From the NCBI RefSeq assembly GCF_014490745.1, contig NZ_LZEU01000001.1:3995501-4059500 (forward strand): a DNA stretch of 64,000 nt, written 5' to 3'. The notes under the pieces were generated by a model that searched no databases, was not told the origin of the DNA, and worked only from the letters and a program-made list of their open reading frames with translations. Below, piece by piece: positions 19,857-28,341 of the stretch. Positions within the stretch are counted from its first letter, which is position 1; every line of letters starts with the position of its first letter. This DNA comes from Pseudomonas alcaligenes (GTDB lineage Bacteria; Pseudomonadota; Gammaproteobacteria; Pseudomonadales; Pseudomonadaceae). A program made the translations under genes and the position numbers.

Positions 19857-19999
19857 GTTCTGTACGAAAAGTCGTCGAGCGAAGGTCAGGCAAGGCAAAA
19901 GCGGGTGAGGAAGCGCAGTTTACGAGCGGTAAATGAGCATTCCGAACCAGCTTTTCACGCAGCCTTACCGAGCGCAGGCACTTATCGTCCAGAACCTAG
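19853..19999. repeat. 147-bp miniature inverted-repeat element with CTAG ends
   Basis: The left end CTAGGTTCTGTACGA (19853-19867) and right end TCGTCCAGAACCTAG (19985-19999) are inverted copies matching at 14 of 15 positions. The element fills the whole gap between two convergent genes. Its terminal CTAG gives the TAG stop of pbpC (19854-19856) and, on the other strand, the TAG stop of the AEC transporter gene (19996-19998). An internal 59-nt stretch (19907-19965) matches 42648-42706 at 51 of 59 positions. There is no coding capacity, so it would be a non-autonomous element. The palindromic CTAG ends could be a duplicated target, as with some IS5-family relatives; that is inference. Confidence 0.75.
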
Positions 20000-20937
20000 A
20001 TCCAGCCGCCAGACTGCAGCACCAACAGACCGATATTGGTGCTGACTACCGCGATCAGCGTGGTGATGACGATGATCGCTGCCGCCAGTTCGTGGTTGCC
20101 ACCGGCCGCCTTGGCCATGACGAAGCTGGCCGCCGCCGTGGGGCTGGCGAAGTAGAGAAAGAGGATGCCCAGCTCGGCATTGCGGAAACCGCAGAAGAAC
20201 GCGCCGAGGGTGGCCAGCAGCGGCAGCCAGAGCATCTTCATCAGGCTGGCGCTGACCGCCAGACCACTGCTGGCGCGCAGCGAGGCCAGCGACAGGGTGC
20301 CGCCGATGCAGATCAGCGCCAGCGGCAGGGTCAGCTGGGCCAGGTACTCGCCGGACGTGGTCAGCCAGGCCGGCAGCGTGACCTTCCAGTAGGCAAAGGG
20401 GATGGCGCTGAGCACGCCGAGGATCAGCGGGTTGCGCAGGATGCTCTTGGCGATGCCCCAGACACTGGCCTTGCTCGCCGGGTTGTAGACCTCCAGCACT
20501 ATCACCGACAGGGTGTTGTAGCTGAGGATCACCACCCCGCCGAGAATGCCGCCCAGCGACAGGCCGTAGTCGCCGTACAGGCTGGTAGCCAGGGCCAGGC
20601 CGATGATGCCGTTGTTGCCGCGAAACGCGCCCTGCACGTAGATGCCGCGTTCGGCATAGGGCACCCGCAGCAGCGCCCAGCCCCAGGCCAGCAGGTAGCC
20701 GAGCACGGTGGCGAGGAGGAAGTAGCCGAGTACCGCCGGCTGCAGCGCGGTATTCAGGTCGGCATGCAGGATGGCCAGAAACAGCATGACCGGCATGCTC
20801 ACGTTGAACACCAGGGCCGAGGCAGTGTGGATGAAGTGGACGTCGATCAGCCGCAGGCGCTTGAGCGCCACGCCGAGGAACAGCATGGAAAACACCGGCG
20901 CGGTGATGCCGATGGTTTGCTGGAAGACGGCGAGCAT
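19996..20937 (-). CDS. AEC-family transporter (auxin-efflux-carrier-like permease)
   Basis: A 313-residue, highly hydrophobic protein with about ten membrane helices in the two five-helix bundles of the AEC family (MLAVFQQTIGITAPVFSMLFLGVALKRL at the N-terminus; NNGIIGLALA and SPTAAASFVMAKAAGG as conserved segments). AEC permeases in bacteria (MdcF, YfdV and others) carry small carboxylates or related anions across the inner membrane. The substrate cannot be read from sequence or from the neighbours. The gene is monocistronic, convergent with pbpC and transcribed away from roxR. Its stop codon is provided by the end of the inserted repeat. Confidence 0.85.
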   Translation of the reverse strand: MLAVFQQTIGITAPVFSMLFLGVALKRLRLIDVHFIHTASALVFNVSMPVMLFLAILHADLNTALQPAVLGYFLLATVLGYLLAWGWALLRVPYAERGIYVQGAFRGNNGIIGLALATSLYGDYGLSLGGILGGVVILSYNTLSVIVLEVYNPASKASVWGIAKSILRNPLILGVLSAIPFAYWKVTLPAWLTTSGEYLAQLTLPLALICIGGTLSLASLRASSGLAVSASLMKMLWLPLLATLGAFFCGFRNAELGILFLYFASPTAAASFVMAKAAGGNHELAAAIIVITTLIAVVSTNIGLLVLQSGGWI

Positions 20938-21047
20938 GGGGAACCCCGAACCTGACTACTTGGTTAGGGGGCTAATGATACCAGCGCCGAACGCCACGAA
21001 GCTTTCGCCAGGCTTTCAGCTGGTCATAAAAATCGCAGGCAATACTG

Positions 21048-21089
21048 CGTAGGGCGGGTGAAACCCGCGGGTTTCACCCGCCCTACGCT
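21048..21089. repeat. Perfect 42-bp palindrome between roxR and the AEC gene
   Basis: GCGTAGGGCGGGTGAAACCC (from 21048) meets its exact reverse complement, ending at 21089 directly against the roxR stop codon. The GTAGGGCGGGTGAAACCC type of palindrome is a common intergenic repeat in Pseudomonas. It would form a very stable hairpin at the 3' end of the roxSR transcript, though no T-run follows, so it may stabilise the 3' end rather than terminate. Confidence 0.75.
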
Positions 21090-21650
21090 TCAGCGACGTA
21101 CCGGACGCTTCTGCAATTTGCGCTGCAGGGTGCGCCGGTGCATGCCGAGGGCACGCGCGGTGGCGGAGATATTGCCCTCGTGCTCGGCCAGCACGCGCTG
21201 GATGTGCTCCCACTGCAGGCGATCCACCGACATCGGGTTTTCCGGTACCAGGGTTTCCAGGTCGGCATGCTGCGACAGCAGCGCTGTAAGCACGTCGTCG
21301 GCGTCGGCCGGCTTGCACAGGTAGTTGGTGGCGCCGCGCTTGATCGCCTCCACGGCGGTGGCGATGCTGGAATAGCCGGTGAGGATCACCACGCGCATCT
21401 CCGGGTCCAGCTCGAGCAGCTTGGGCAGCAGCACCAGGCCGGAGTCGCCCTCCATCTTCAGGTCGACCACGGCGTAGTCCGGCAGGTCTTCCTTGGCCAG
21501 GGCCAGGCCCTCGTCGGCCGAGTTGGCCACGCTCACGCGCAGGCCACGGCGATCCATGGCCCGCGCCATCACGCGGGTGAAGGTGGCGTCGTCGTCCACC
21601 AGCAACAGGTGCGGCTGGTCTTCGCCGTCGATGGGCAGCTCTTCACTCAT
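21090..21650 (-). CDS. roxR: Response regulator RoxR (RegA/PrrA family)
   Basis: A 186-residue redox response regulator. The receiver domain holds DD at 19-20 and the phosphoacceptor Asp63 in VVDLKMEGDSG. A short linker leads to a Fis-type helix-turn-helix (NISATARALGMHRRTLQRKL), the layout of RegA/PrrA/ActR/RoxR. Its ATG overlaps the end of roxS by 8 bp. In P. aeruginosa RoxSR controls the cyanide-insensitive oxidase cioAB and other respiratory functions. The position beside the mag operon and the SIMPL gene matches P. aeruginosa, except that the second macroglobulin operon and an AEC gene lie between. Confidence 0.93.
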   Translation of the reverse strand: MSEELPIDGEDQPHLLLVDDDATFTRVMARAMDRRGLRVSVANSADEGLALAKEDLPDYAVVDLKMEGDSGLVLLPKLLELDPEMRVVILTGYSSIATAVEAIKRGATNYLCKPADADDVLTALLSQHADLETLVPENPMSVDRLQWEHIQRVLAEHEGNISATARALGMHRRTLQRKLQKRPVRR

Positions 21651-22920
21651 GGTCTTCTCCTGGGGCCAGTCTGGGCAGGCGCAGCTCGGTGAGCGTGCCG
21701 CCCTCTTCGTGGTTGTACAGTTTCACCGAACCGCCGGCCCGCGTCACGCTGGCCTGGCTGAGGAACAGGCCGAGGCCGAAGCCCTTGCCCTTGGTGGTGA
21801 AGAAGGGTTTGCCGATCTGCTCGGCGATGGCCAGCGGCACGCCGGCGCCGTGGTCGCGGATGCTCAGGTTGATCCACTGCTGATCCCAGTCCAGACGGAT
21901 GTCGAGCTTTTCCGGGCAGGCATCGGCAGCGTTGTTCAGCAGGTTGAGCAGGGCCTGGCTGAGGTCGGCCGGCGGCGACAGGCGCGGCACGGCGCCGTAG
22001 CCCAGGCACTGGAAGCGGTAGGTGGCTTCCGGGCGCATCAGGTGCCAGCGGTTGAGGGTGGCCTCGAGCCACTGCACGGCGGTCTGCTCGAACACCGCCT
22101 GGCGGCGATCCGCCTCGGCGGCGCGCACCAGGTGCTGCAGGGTTTCCTTGCACAGCATCACCTGCTCCTGCAGCAGCGCCAGGTCGTCCTGCAGGGCCGG
22201 CTTGTCGCGGTATTCCTGGCGCAGCTCCTTGAGCAGCACGCTGATGGTCGCCAGCGGCGTGCCCAGCTCGTGGGCGGCGCCGGCGGCCTGGGTGGCCACG
22301 GCCAGCAGCTGCTGGTCGCGCATGCCTTCTTCGCGGCGCAGCGCCTGCAGCTCGTCCTGGCTGCGCAGGGCACCAGCCATCTTGACCACGAAGAAGGTGA
22401 TGAAGGCCGCCGACAGGGCGAAGTTCATCCACATGCCGAACAGGTGCAGGCTGATCAGCATCGCCTCGTGCTGCACGTTGTTCAGGTGCATCGGGTGATA
22501 CCAGATCAGCAGCGCCGTGTAGCCGGTCAGCGCCAGGCCGGCAAGGAACATCGAATAGAACCAGGGCAGGGTCGCCGCGGCGATGGTCAGCGGCACCAGG
22601 TAATAGGAAACGAAGGGGTTGGTCGAGCCGCCGGAGAAGTACAGCAGCAGGCTGTGGATCACCAGGTCACAGGCCAGCTGCACCGTGTACTCAAGCTCGG
22701 TCACCGGCCACGGCCCGCGCAGGCGCAGGGCGGTGAGCAGGCAGACGCCGAGGGAAACGCCGAGGGTGATGCTCAGCGCCAGCCAGGGCAGGGGCAGGAT
22801 GTCGGTCAGGTAGGCGATGCCCACCGAGCCGGCCTGGGCGGCCAGCACCAGCAGGCGGATCAGGGTCAGGCGCCAGAGATTCTGGCGACTGGCGGAGAAC
22901 AGTTGGACACGCGCGTACAT
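21643..22920 (-). CDS. roxS: Redox sensor histidine kinase RoxS (RegB/PrrB family)
   Basis: A 425-residue inner-membrane kinase with six hydrophobic segments. The quinone-sensing signature of the RegB family is present as GGSTNPF (97-103) in the second loop region. The H-box is AGAAHELGTPLATI with His217, and ATP-binding motifs NLLNNAADA and GFGLGLFL follow. Cys257 (EQVMLCKETL) sits where RegB-type kinases carry the redox-active cysteine, so it may sense redox state by disulfide or sulfenate formation; that correspondence is by eye. Upstream, TATACT at 22944-22949 on the minus strand is a -10-like hexamer. It is transcribed with roxR, divergently from the SIMPL gene. Confidence 0.93.
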   Translation of the reverse strand: MYARVQLFSASRQNLWRLTLIRLLVLAAQAGSVGIAYLTDILPLPWLALSITLGVSLGVCLLTALRLRGPWPVTELEYTVQLACDLVIHSLLLYFSGGSTNPFVSYYLVPLTIAAATLPWFYSMFLAGLALTGYTALLIWYHPMHLNNVQHEAMLISLHLFGMWMNFALSAAFITFFVVKMAGALRSQDELQALRREEGMRDQQLLAVATQAAGAAHELGTPLATISVLLKELRQEYRDKPALQDDLALLQEQVMLCKETLQHLVRAAEADRRQAVFEQTAVQWLEATLNRWHLMRPEATYRFQCLGYGAVPRLSPPADLSQALLNLLNNAADACPEKLDIRLDWDQQWINLSIRDHGAGVPLAIAEQIGKPFFTTKGKGFGLGLFLSQASVTRAGGSVKLYNHEEGGTLTELRLPRLAPGEDHE

Positions 22921-23091
22921 GATGGCTCCGGTGGACTGCGCCGAGTATAACCATGCAGCTCCGGGTGCCGCTTCACTGCGGCAACTCGCCGCAGCTTTGT
23001 GACGCCATGTTGGAATGCGGAACCGGCGTTAACCCGGATAGTCACACAGATCCGTCTACCCTCAGGACAGTTTTCCCACAGGAGTTCCCCG

Positions 23092-23802
23092 ATGCAGCCA
23101 TTCAACCGCCTCGCCGCCACCCTCGCCCTCAGCCTCGGCGCCCTCGCCAGCCTGCCGGCCCTGGCCGACGAGCCGCGCTACAACCAGGTGTCCCTGCGCG
23201 CCGAAGTGAGCCAGGAAGTGGCCCACGACCGCATGTTCGTGACCCTCTACCGCGAGGCCCAGGACAAGGATCCGGCGCGCCTTGCCGCCGGCATCACCAA
23301 GACCCTCAACCAGGCCATCGAGCAGGCGCGCCAGGTCAAGGGCGTCAAGGTCAGCCTGGGCAGTCGCAACAGCTACCCGGTGTATGAAGACGAAGGCAAG
23401 AAGATCAGCGCCTGGCGCGAGCGCGCCGAAGTGCGCCTGGAAAGCGCCGACTTCGCCAGCCTGGCGCAGCTCTCCGCCGACCTGCTGGGCGAGCTGCAGA
23501 TGGCCGAGATGAACTTCGCCGTGGCCGAGACCACCCGCCAGCAGAGCGAGGATGCGCTGATCAAGGACGCCGTGGCCGCCTTCAAGGCCCGCGCCCAGCT
23601 GGCCACCGAGGCCGTCGGCGGCAAGGGTTACAAGCTGGTCAGCCTGAACCTGAGCAGCGGCGGCTTCCAGCCGGTGATGCCGATGCGCGCCATGGCCATG
23701 GACAGCGGTTTCAGCAAGAGCGCCCCGGCGCCGCAGATCGAAGCCGGCAGCAGCCGGGTCAGCCTGGCCGCCGATGGCGTGATCGAAGTGCAGATGCCCT
23801 GA
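23092..23802 (+). CDS. Periplasmic SIMPL-domain protein (DUF541)
   Basis: A 236-residue secreted protein: signal peptide (ending PALADE at about 26) and a SIMPL/DUF541 domain (VSLRAEVSQEVAHDRMFVTL, then NSYPVYEDEGKKISAWRERAEV). The ATG at 23092 is preceded by AGGAG. Members are periplasmic or outer-membrane associated and mostly uncharacterised; some are linked to oxidative stress. It is divergent from roxS, as with PA4495 in P. aeruginosa. A C-terminal Met/Ala-rich patch (PVMPMRAMAMD) could bind metal or be simply flexible. Confidence 0.85.
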   Translation: MQPFNRLAATLALSLGALASLPALADEPRYNQVSLRAEVSQEVAHDRMFVTLYREAQDKDPARLAAGITKTLNQAIEQARQVKGVKVSLGSRNSYPVYEDEGKKISAWRERAEVRLESADFASLAQLSADLLGELQMAEMNFAVAETTRQQSEDALIKDAVAAFKARAQLATEAVGGKGYKLVSLNLSSGGFQPVMPMRAMAMDSGFSKSAPAPQIEAGSSRVSLAADGVIEVQMP

Positions 23803-23809
23803 TCCGGAG

Positions 23810-23840
23810 CAGGGTGCCGGCATCCACTGCTGGCACCCTG
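23810..23840 (+). terminator. Hairpin after the SIMPL gene
   Basis: CAGGGTGCC (23810-23818) pairs with GGCACCCTG (23832-23840), 8 bp after the stop codon. No clear T-run follows (CCTTCTCT), so termination strength is uncertain. Confidence 0.5.
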
Positions 23841-23930
23841 CCTTCTCTGCAGCGCAAAGTTGCAGATATGCGACAAGCCCTTACAACTTCCCCGCAGCTT
23901 CTACACTGAGTGACGCATAGCGCTTGTACG

Positions 23931-23942
23931 CGGCATATGCCG
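23931..23942. promoter_or_regulatory. 12-bp palindrome upstream of dppA
   Basis: CGGCATATGCCG is a perfect inverted repeat about 70 bp before the dppA start, in an intergenic region of about 210 bp with no gene. It could be an operator; nothing else in the sequence identifies the regulator. No good -35/-10 pair was found nearby. Confidence 0.3.
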
Positions 23943-24012
23943 TGCATAGTTTCTCGCAAGGTGCCCACAAAGCACCCCTCAAGATCAAAACCAAAATAAA
24001 CATGAGGTCAAC

Positions 24013-25614
24013 ATGCGTAAAAACGCCGTCATCCAGGCTTTACTCGCTGCTGGGCTGATCGCCAGCGCCCCACTCGCCAGCGCCGCCAGCAACCTGGTGT
24101 TCTGCTCCGAGGGCAGCCCTGCCGGTTTCGACCCCGGCCAGTACACCACCGGCACCGACTTCGACGCGGTGGCGGAAACCATGTTCAACCGCCTGACCCA
24201 GTTCGAGCGTGGCGGCACCGCCGTGGAGCCGGGTCTGGCCACCAGCTGGGACGTATCGCCTGACGGCCTGACCTACACCTTCCACCTGCGCCCGGGCGTG
24301 AAGTTCCACACCACCGAGTACTTCAAGCCGAGCCGCGAATTCAACGCCGACGACGTGCTGTTCACCTTCCAGCGCATGCTCGACAAGGATCACCCGTTCC
24401 GCAAGGCCTACCAGGCCGAGTTCCCCTACTTCACCGACATGGGCATGGACGCCAATATCGCCAAGGTCGAGAAGCTCGACGACCTGACCGTCAAGTTCAC
24501 CCTGAACGGCGTGGATGCGGCCTTTATCCAGAACCTGGCCATGAGCTTCGCCTCGATCCAGTCCGCCGAGTACGCCGACCAGCTGCTCAAGGCCGGCAAG
24601 GCCGCCGACATCAACCAGAAACCGGTCGGCACCGGCCCGTTCGTGTTCAAGCGCTACCAGAAGGACGCGCAGATCCGCTTCAGCGGCAACAAGGAATACT
24701 GGAAGCCGGCGGACGTGAAGATCGACAACCTGATCTTCTCGATCAACACCGACGCCTCCGTGCGCATGCAGAAGCTCAAGGCCGGCGAATGCCAGATCAC
24801 CCTGCTGCCGCGCCCAGCCGACCTGGAAGGGCTGAAGAAAGATCCCAACCTGAACATGCCGTCGCAGCCGGGCTTCAACCTCGGCTACATCGCCTACAAC
24901 GTCACCCACAAGCCGTTCGACAAGCTCGAAGTGCGTGAAGCGCTGGACATGGCGGTGAACAAGAAGGCGATCATCGACGCCGTCTACCAGGGCGCCGGCC
25001 AGCTGGCCGTCAACGGCATGCCGCCGACCCAGTGGTCGTACGACGAGACCATCAAGGGCACCGAGTACAACCCGGAGAAAGCCAAGGAACTGCTCAAGGC
25101 CGCCGGCATTGCCGAAGGCACCGAGATCACCCTGTGGGCCATGCCGGTGCAGCGCCCGTACAACCCCAACGCCAAGCTGATGGCCGAGATGCTGCAGAGC
25201 GACTGGGCCAAGATCGGCATCAAGGCCAAGATCGTCACCTACGAGTGGGGCGAGTACATCAAACGCGCCAAGGGCGGCGAGCATGACGCCATGCTGATCG
25301 GCTGGAGCGGCGACAATGGTGACCCGGACAACTGGCTGGGCACCCTGTACGGCTGCGACGCGGTCGACGGCAACAACTTCTCCAAGTGGTGCGACGCCTC
25401 CTACGACAAGCTGATCAAGGAAGCCAAGGCCACCTCCGACGTGGCCAAGCGCACCGAGCTGTACAAGCAGGCTCAGCACATCCTCAAGGCCCAGGTGCCG
25501 ATCACCCCGATCGCCCACTCCACCGTGTACCAGCCGATGCGCAAGAACGTGCAGGACTTCAAGATCAGCCCGTTCGCGCTCAACGCCTTCTACGGCGTGA
25601 GCGTCGGCAAGTAA
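24013..25614 (+). CDS. dppA: Dipeptide-binding protein DppA
   Basis: A 533-residue SBP_bac_5 family periplasmic binding protein with signal peptide (ALLAAGLIASAPLASA). It carries the features of DppA: LVFCSEGSPAGFDPGQYTTG at the mature N-terminus, SREFNADDVLFTFQRM, and WSGDNGDPDNW holding the Asp that binds the peptide amino group in E. coli DppA, then AHSTVYQPMRK. It delivers di- and tripeptides to the DppBCDF importer encoded downstream. The ATG follows AGGTCAAC. A strong hairpin 7 bp after the stop probably lets this gene be expressed above the permease genes. Confidence 0.95.
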   Translation: MRKNAVIQALLAAGLIASAPLASAASNLVFCSEGSPAGFDPGQYTTGTDFDAVAETMFNRLTQFERGGTAVEPGLATSWDVSPDGLTYTFHLRPGVKFHTTEYFKPSREFNADDVLFTFQRMLDKDHPFRKAYQAEFPYFTDMGMDANIAKVEKLDDLTVKFTLNGVDAAFIQNLAMSFASIQSAEYADQLLKAGKAADINQKPVGTGPFVFKRYQKDAQIRFSGNKEYWKPADVKIDNLIFSINTDASVRMQKLKAGECQITLLPRPADLEGLKKDPNLNMPSQPGFNLGYIAYNVTHKPFDKLEVREALDMAVNKKAIIDAVYQGAGQLAVNGMPPTQWSYDETIKGTEYNPEKAKELLKAAGIAEGTEITLWAMPVQRPYNPNAKLMAEMLQSDWAKIGIKAKIVTYEWGEYIKRAKGGEHDAMLIGWSGDNGDPDNWLGTLYGCDAVDGNNFSKWCDASYDKLIKEAKATSDVAKRTELYKQAQHILKAQVPITPIAHSTVYQPMRKNVQDFKISPFALNAFYGVSVGK

Positions 25615-25621
25615 GCCAGCC

Positions 25622-25643
25622 GGCGGGGCCGCAAGGCCCCGCC
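25622..25643 (+). terminator. Intra-operon GC hairpin after dppA
   Basis: GGCGGGGCC-GCAA-GGCCCCGCC is a perfect 9-bp stem with a GNRA-type loop between dppA and the second binding-protein gene. No T-run follows. Such hairpins after the binding-protein gene usually stabilise its mRNA or attenuate downstream expression. Confidence 0.6.
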
Positions 25644-25660
25644 CCTGTCTCCCGCTCGCA

Positions 25661-27244
25661 ATGCGCCGCTGCCTGCTGTTTCTGGCTCTGTACCTTCCGC
25701 TGTCCCTTCTCGCCCAGCCACTGGTGGTCTGCACGGAAGCCAGCCCGGAAGGGTTCGACATCGTCCAGTACACTGCTGCCACCACCGCCGACGCCTCGGC
25801 GGAGACGCTGTTCGAGCGCCTGGTGCAGTTCGCCCCCGGCAGCACCCGAATCATCCCGGCCCTGGCCGAACGCTGGATCATCAGCGATGACGGCCTGAGC
25901 TACACCTTCTTCCTGCGTCAGGGCGTGCAGTTCCATGCCACGCCCTGGTTCACCCCCAGCCGCGAGTTCAATGCCGACGACGTGCTGTGGAGTTTCCAGC
26001 GCCAGCGCGACCCGGCCCATGCCTGGCACCAGCTGGCGCCACGCGGCTACCCGTATTTTGAAGCCATGGGCTTCGCCAGCCTGATCGACAAGCTGGAGAA
26101 GCTCGACGACTACAGCGTGCGCTTCACCCTGAAACACCCCGAGGCGCCCTTCCTCGCCGACCTGGCCATGGGCTTCGCCTCGATCTATTCCGCCGAGTAC
26201 GCCGACCAGCTGCTCCAGGCCGGCACCCCGGACAAACTCAACAGCCATCCGGTGGGCACCGGGCCGTTCATCTTCGAGCGCTACAGCAAGGACACCCAGG
26301 TGCGCTTTCGCGCCAACCCGCATTACTGGGCCGGCCCGCCAGCGAGCGAGCAACTGCTGCTGGCCATAACCCCCGATCCCAATGTGCGGGTGCAGCAGCT
26401 CAAGGCCGGCGAGTGCCAGATCGCGGTCTACCCGCGCCCCACCGACGTGCCGGGCCTGCGCCAGGCTGGCAACCTGCAGGTGCTTGAGCTGGATTCGCTG
26501 ATCACCGCCTACGTCGCCCTCAATACCCGGCACAAGCCGCTGGACGACGTGCGCGTGCGCCAGGCCATCAACCTGGCCTTCGACCGCCCCGCCTACCTGC
26601 GCGCGCAGTTCGGCGAGGGCGGCGCCAGCAGCGCGATCAACCCTTACCCGGCCACCCTGCTCGGCTACAACGACCAGATCAAGGCCTGGCCCCACGACCT
26701 GCCGCGGGCACGCCGGCTGCTGGCCGAGGCTGGCCTGAAGAACGGCTTCAAGCTGTCGATCTGGACGCGTCCCGGCGGCGGCCCGACCAATCCCAACCCG
26801 GGCATTGGCGCGCAGATGCTGCAGGCGGATCTCGCCGCCATCGGCATCCAGGCCGATATCCGCGTGTTCGAGTGGGGCGAGCTGATCAAACGTGCCAAGA
26901 ACGGCGAGCACGACGTGGTGTTCATGGGCTGGGTCGGCGACAACGGCGACCCGGACAACTTCCTCACCCCCAACCTGTCCTGCGCCGCCGCCGAATCCGG
27001 CGAGAACCAGGCCGGCTGGTGCAACCGCGAGTTCGACGGGCTGATCGGCGAGGCCCGCCGGGTCAGCGACCCGGCCCGGCGCGCCGAGCTGTACCGCCAG
27101 GCCCTGGCGATCTTCCACGAGCAGGCGCCGTGGATCGCCCTGGCCCACCCCAAGCAGTTCACCGTACTCGCCAAGGATGTCGAGGGTTTCACCCTGAGCC
27201 CGCTGGGCTCGAACAACTTCGCCCATACCCGGCGAAAGCAGTAG
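25661..27244 (+). CDS. Second DppA-like peptide-binding protein
   Basis: A 527-residue paralogue of the preceding DppA, with signal peptide (MRRCLLFLALYLPLSLLAQ). It keeps VCTEASPEGFDIVQYTA, SREFNADDVLWSFQRQ and WVGDNGDPDNF with the ligand-binding Asp. The C-terminal AHSTVYQPMRK of DppA is replaced by AHPKQFTVLAKD, and several hinge segments differ (WTRPGGGPTNPNPG for WAMPVQRPYNPN). The two proteins therefore probably feed the same DppBCDF channel with different peptides. P. aeruginosa has several DppA paralogues in this locus, so duplication with specialisation is known here. The gene sits 46 bp after dppA and 74 bp before dppB. Confidence 0.9.
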   Translation: MRRCLLFLALYLPLSLLAQPLVVCTEASPEGFDIVQYTAATTADASAETLFERLVQFAPGSTRIIPALAERWIISDDGLSYTFFLRQGVQFHATPWFTPSREFNADDVLWSFQRQRDPAHAWHQLAPRGYPYFEAMGFASLIDKLEKLDDYSVRFTLKHPEAPFLADLAMGFASIYSAEYADQLLQAGTPDKLNSHPVGTGPFIFERYSKDTQVRFRANPHYWAGPPASEQLLLAITPDPNVRVQQLKAGECQIAVYPRPTDVPGLRQAGNLQVLELDSLITAYVALNTRHKPLDDVRVRQAINLAFDRPAYLRAQFGEGGASSAINPYPATLLGYNDQIKAWPHDLPRARRLLAEAGLKNGFKLSIWTRPGGGPTNPNPGIGAQMLQADLAAIGIQADIRVFEWGELIKRAKNGEHDVVFMGWVGDNGDPDNFLTPNLSCAAAESGENQAGWCNREFDGLIGEARRVSDPARRAELYRQALAIFHEQAPWIALAHPKQFTVLAKDVEGFTLSPLGSNNFAHTRRKQ

Positions 27245-27318
27245 CGGGCCCGCGGGCCTGATAACAGACGAGTCCCACGAAGGCTCGCCAACCTGATGAT
27301 GCGGAGTACCACAACGCA

Positions 27319-28329
27319 ATGCTGTCCTTCATAGCCAGACGTCTGGGGTTGTTGATCCCCACCTTCTTCGGCGTCACCTTGCTGACCTTCGCGCTGATTC
27401 GCCTGATTCCCGGCGACCCGGTGGAAGTGATGATGGGTGAGCGCCGCGTCGACCCCGAGATGCACGCCGCCGCCATGCACCGCCTGGGCCTGGACAAGCC
27501 CCTGCCGGCGCAGTACCTGGACTACATCGGCAAGCTGGCGCAGGGCGACCTGGGCGAGTCGCTGCGCACCCGCGAAGGGGTGTGGAACGAGTTCCTCACC
27601 CTGTTCCCGGCGACCCTGGAGCTGTCCCTGGCCGCTCTGCTGTTCGCCGGCACGCTCGGCCTGGTGGCCGGGGTGATCGCCGCACTCAAGCGCGGCTCGC
27701 TGTTCGACCACGGGGTGATGGGCATTTCCCTGGCCGGCTACTCGATGCCGATCTTCTGGTGGGGCCTGCTGCTGATCATGTTCTTCTCGGTTTACCTCGG
27801 CTGGACGCCGGTCTCCGGGCGCATCGACCTGCTCTACGACATCGAGCCGAAGACCGGCTTCATGCTCATCGACACCCTGTTCAGCGAGGACGAAGGCGCC
27901 TTCGTCGATGCCCTCAAGCACCTGATCCTGCCGGCCATCGTGCTCGGCACCATCCCGCTGGCGGTGATCGCGCGGATGACCCGCTCGGCCATGCTCGAAG
28001 TGCTGCGCGAGGACTATATCCGCACCGCCCGCGCCAAGGGCCTGTCGCCGGCGCGCGTGGTGTTCGTCCACGGCCTGCGCAATGCACTGATCCCGGTGCT
28101 CACCGTGTTCGGCCTGCAGGTCGGCACCCTGCTGGCCGGCGCCGTGCTGACCGAGACCATCTTCTCCTGGCCGGGCATCGGCAAGTGGCTGATCGAGGCC
28201 ATCGGCGCCCGCGACTACCCGGTGGTGCAGAACGGCATCCTGCTGATAGCCTGCCTGGTGATCCTGGTCAACTTCGTCGTGGACATCCTCTACGGCCTGG
28301 TCAACCCCCGCATCCGTCATCAGCGCTAA
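27319..28329 (+). CDS. dppB: Dipeptide ABC transporter permease DppB
   Basis: A 336-residue permease with six membrane helices. The N-terminus (MLSFIARRLGLLIPTFFGVTLLTFALIRLIPGDPV) is the DppB/OppB signature, and the EAA loop is near residues 235-255 (EDYIRTARAKGLSPARVVFVHGLRNALIP). With DppC it forms the membrane channel for peptides delivered by the binding proteins upstream. dppC follows after 12 bp with a good ribosome site (AAGGAGG). Confidence 0.95.
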   Translation: MLSFIARRLGLLIPTFFGVTLLTFALIRLIPGDPVEVMMGERRVDPEMHAAAMHRLGLDKPLPAQYLDYIGKLAQGDLGESLRTREGVWNEFLTLFPATLELSLAALLFAGTLGLVAGVIAALKRGSLFDHGVMGISLAGYSMPIFWWGLLLIMFFSVYLGWTPVSGRIDLLYDIEPKTGFMLIDTLFSEDEGAFVDALKHLILPAIVLGTIPLAVIARMTRSAMLEVLREDYIRTARAKGLSPARVVFVHGLRNALIPVLTVFGLQVGTLLAGAVLTETIFSWPGIGKWLIEAIGARDYPVVQNGILLIACLVILVNFVVDILYGLVNPRIRHQR

Positions 28330-28341
28330 GGAGGCCCGGAC

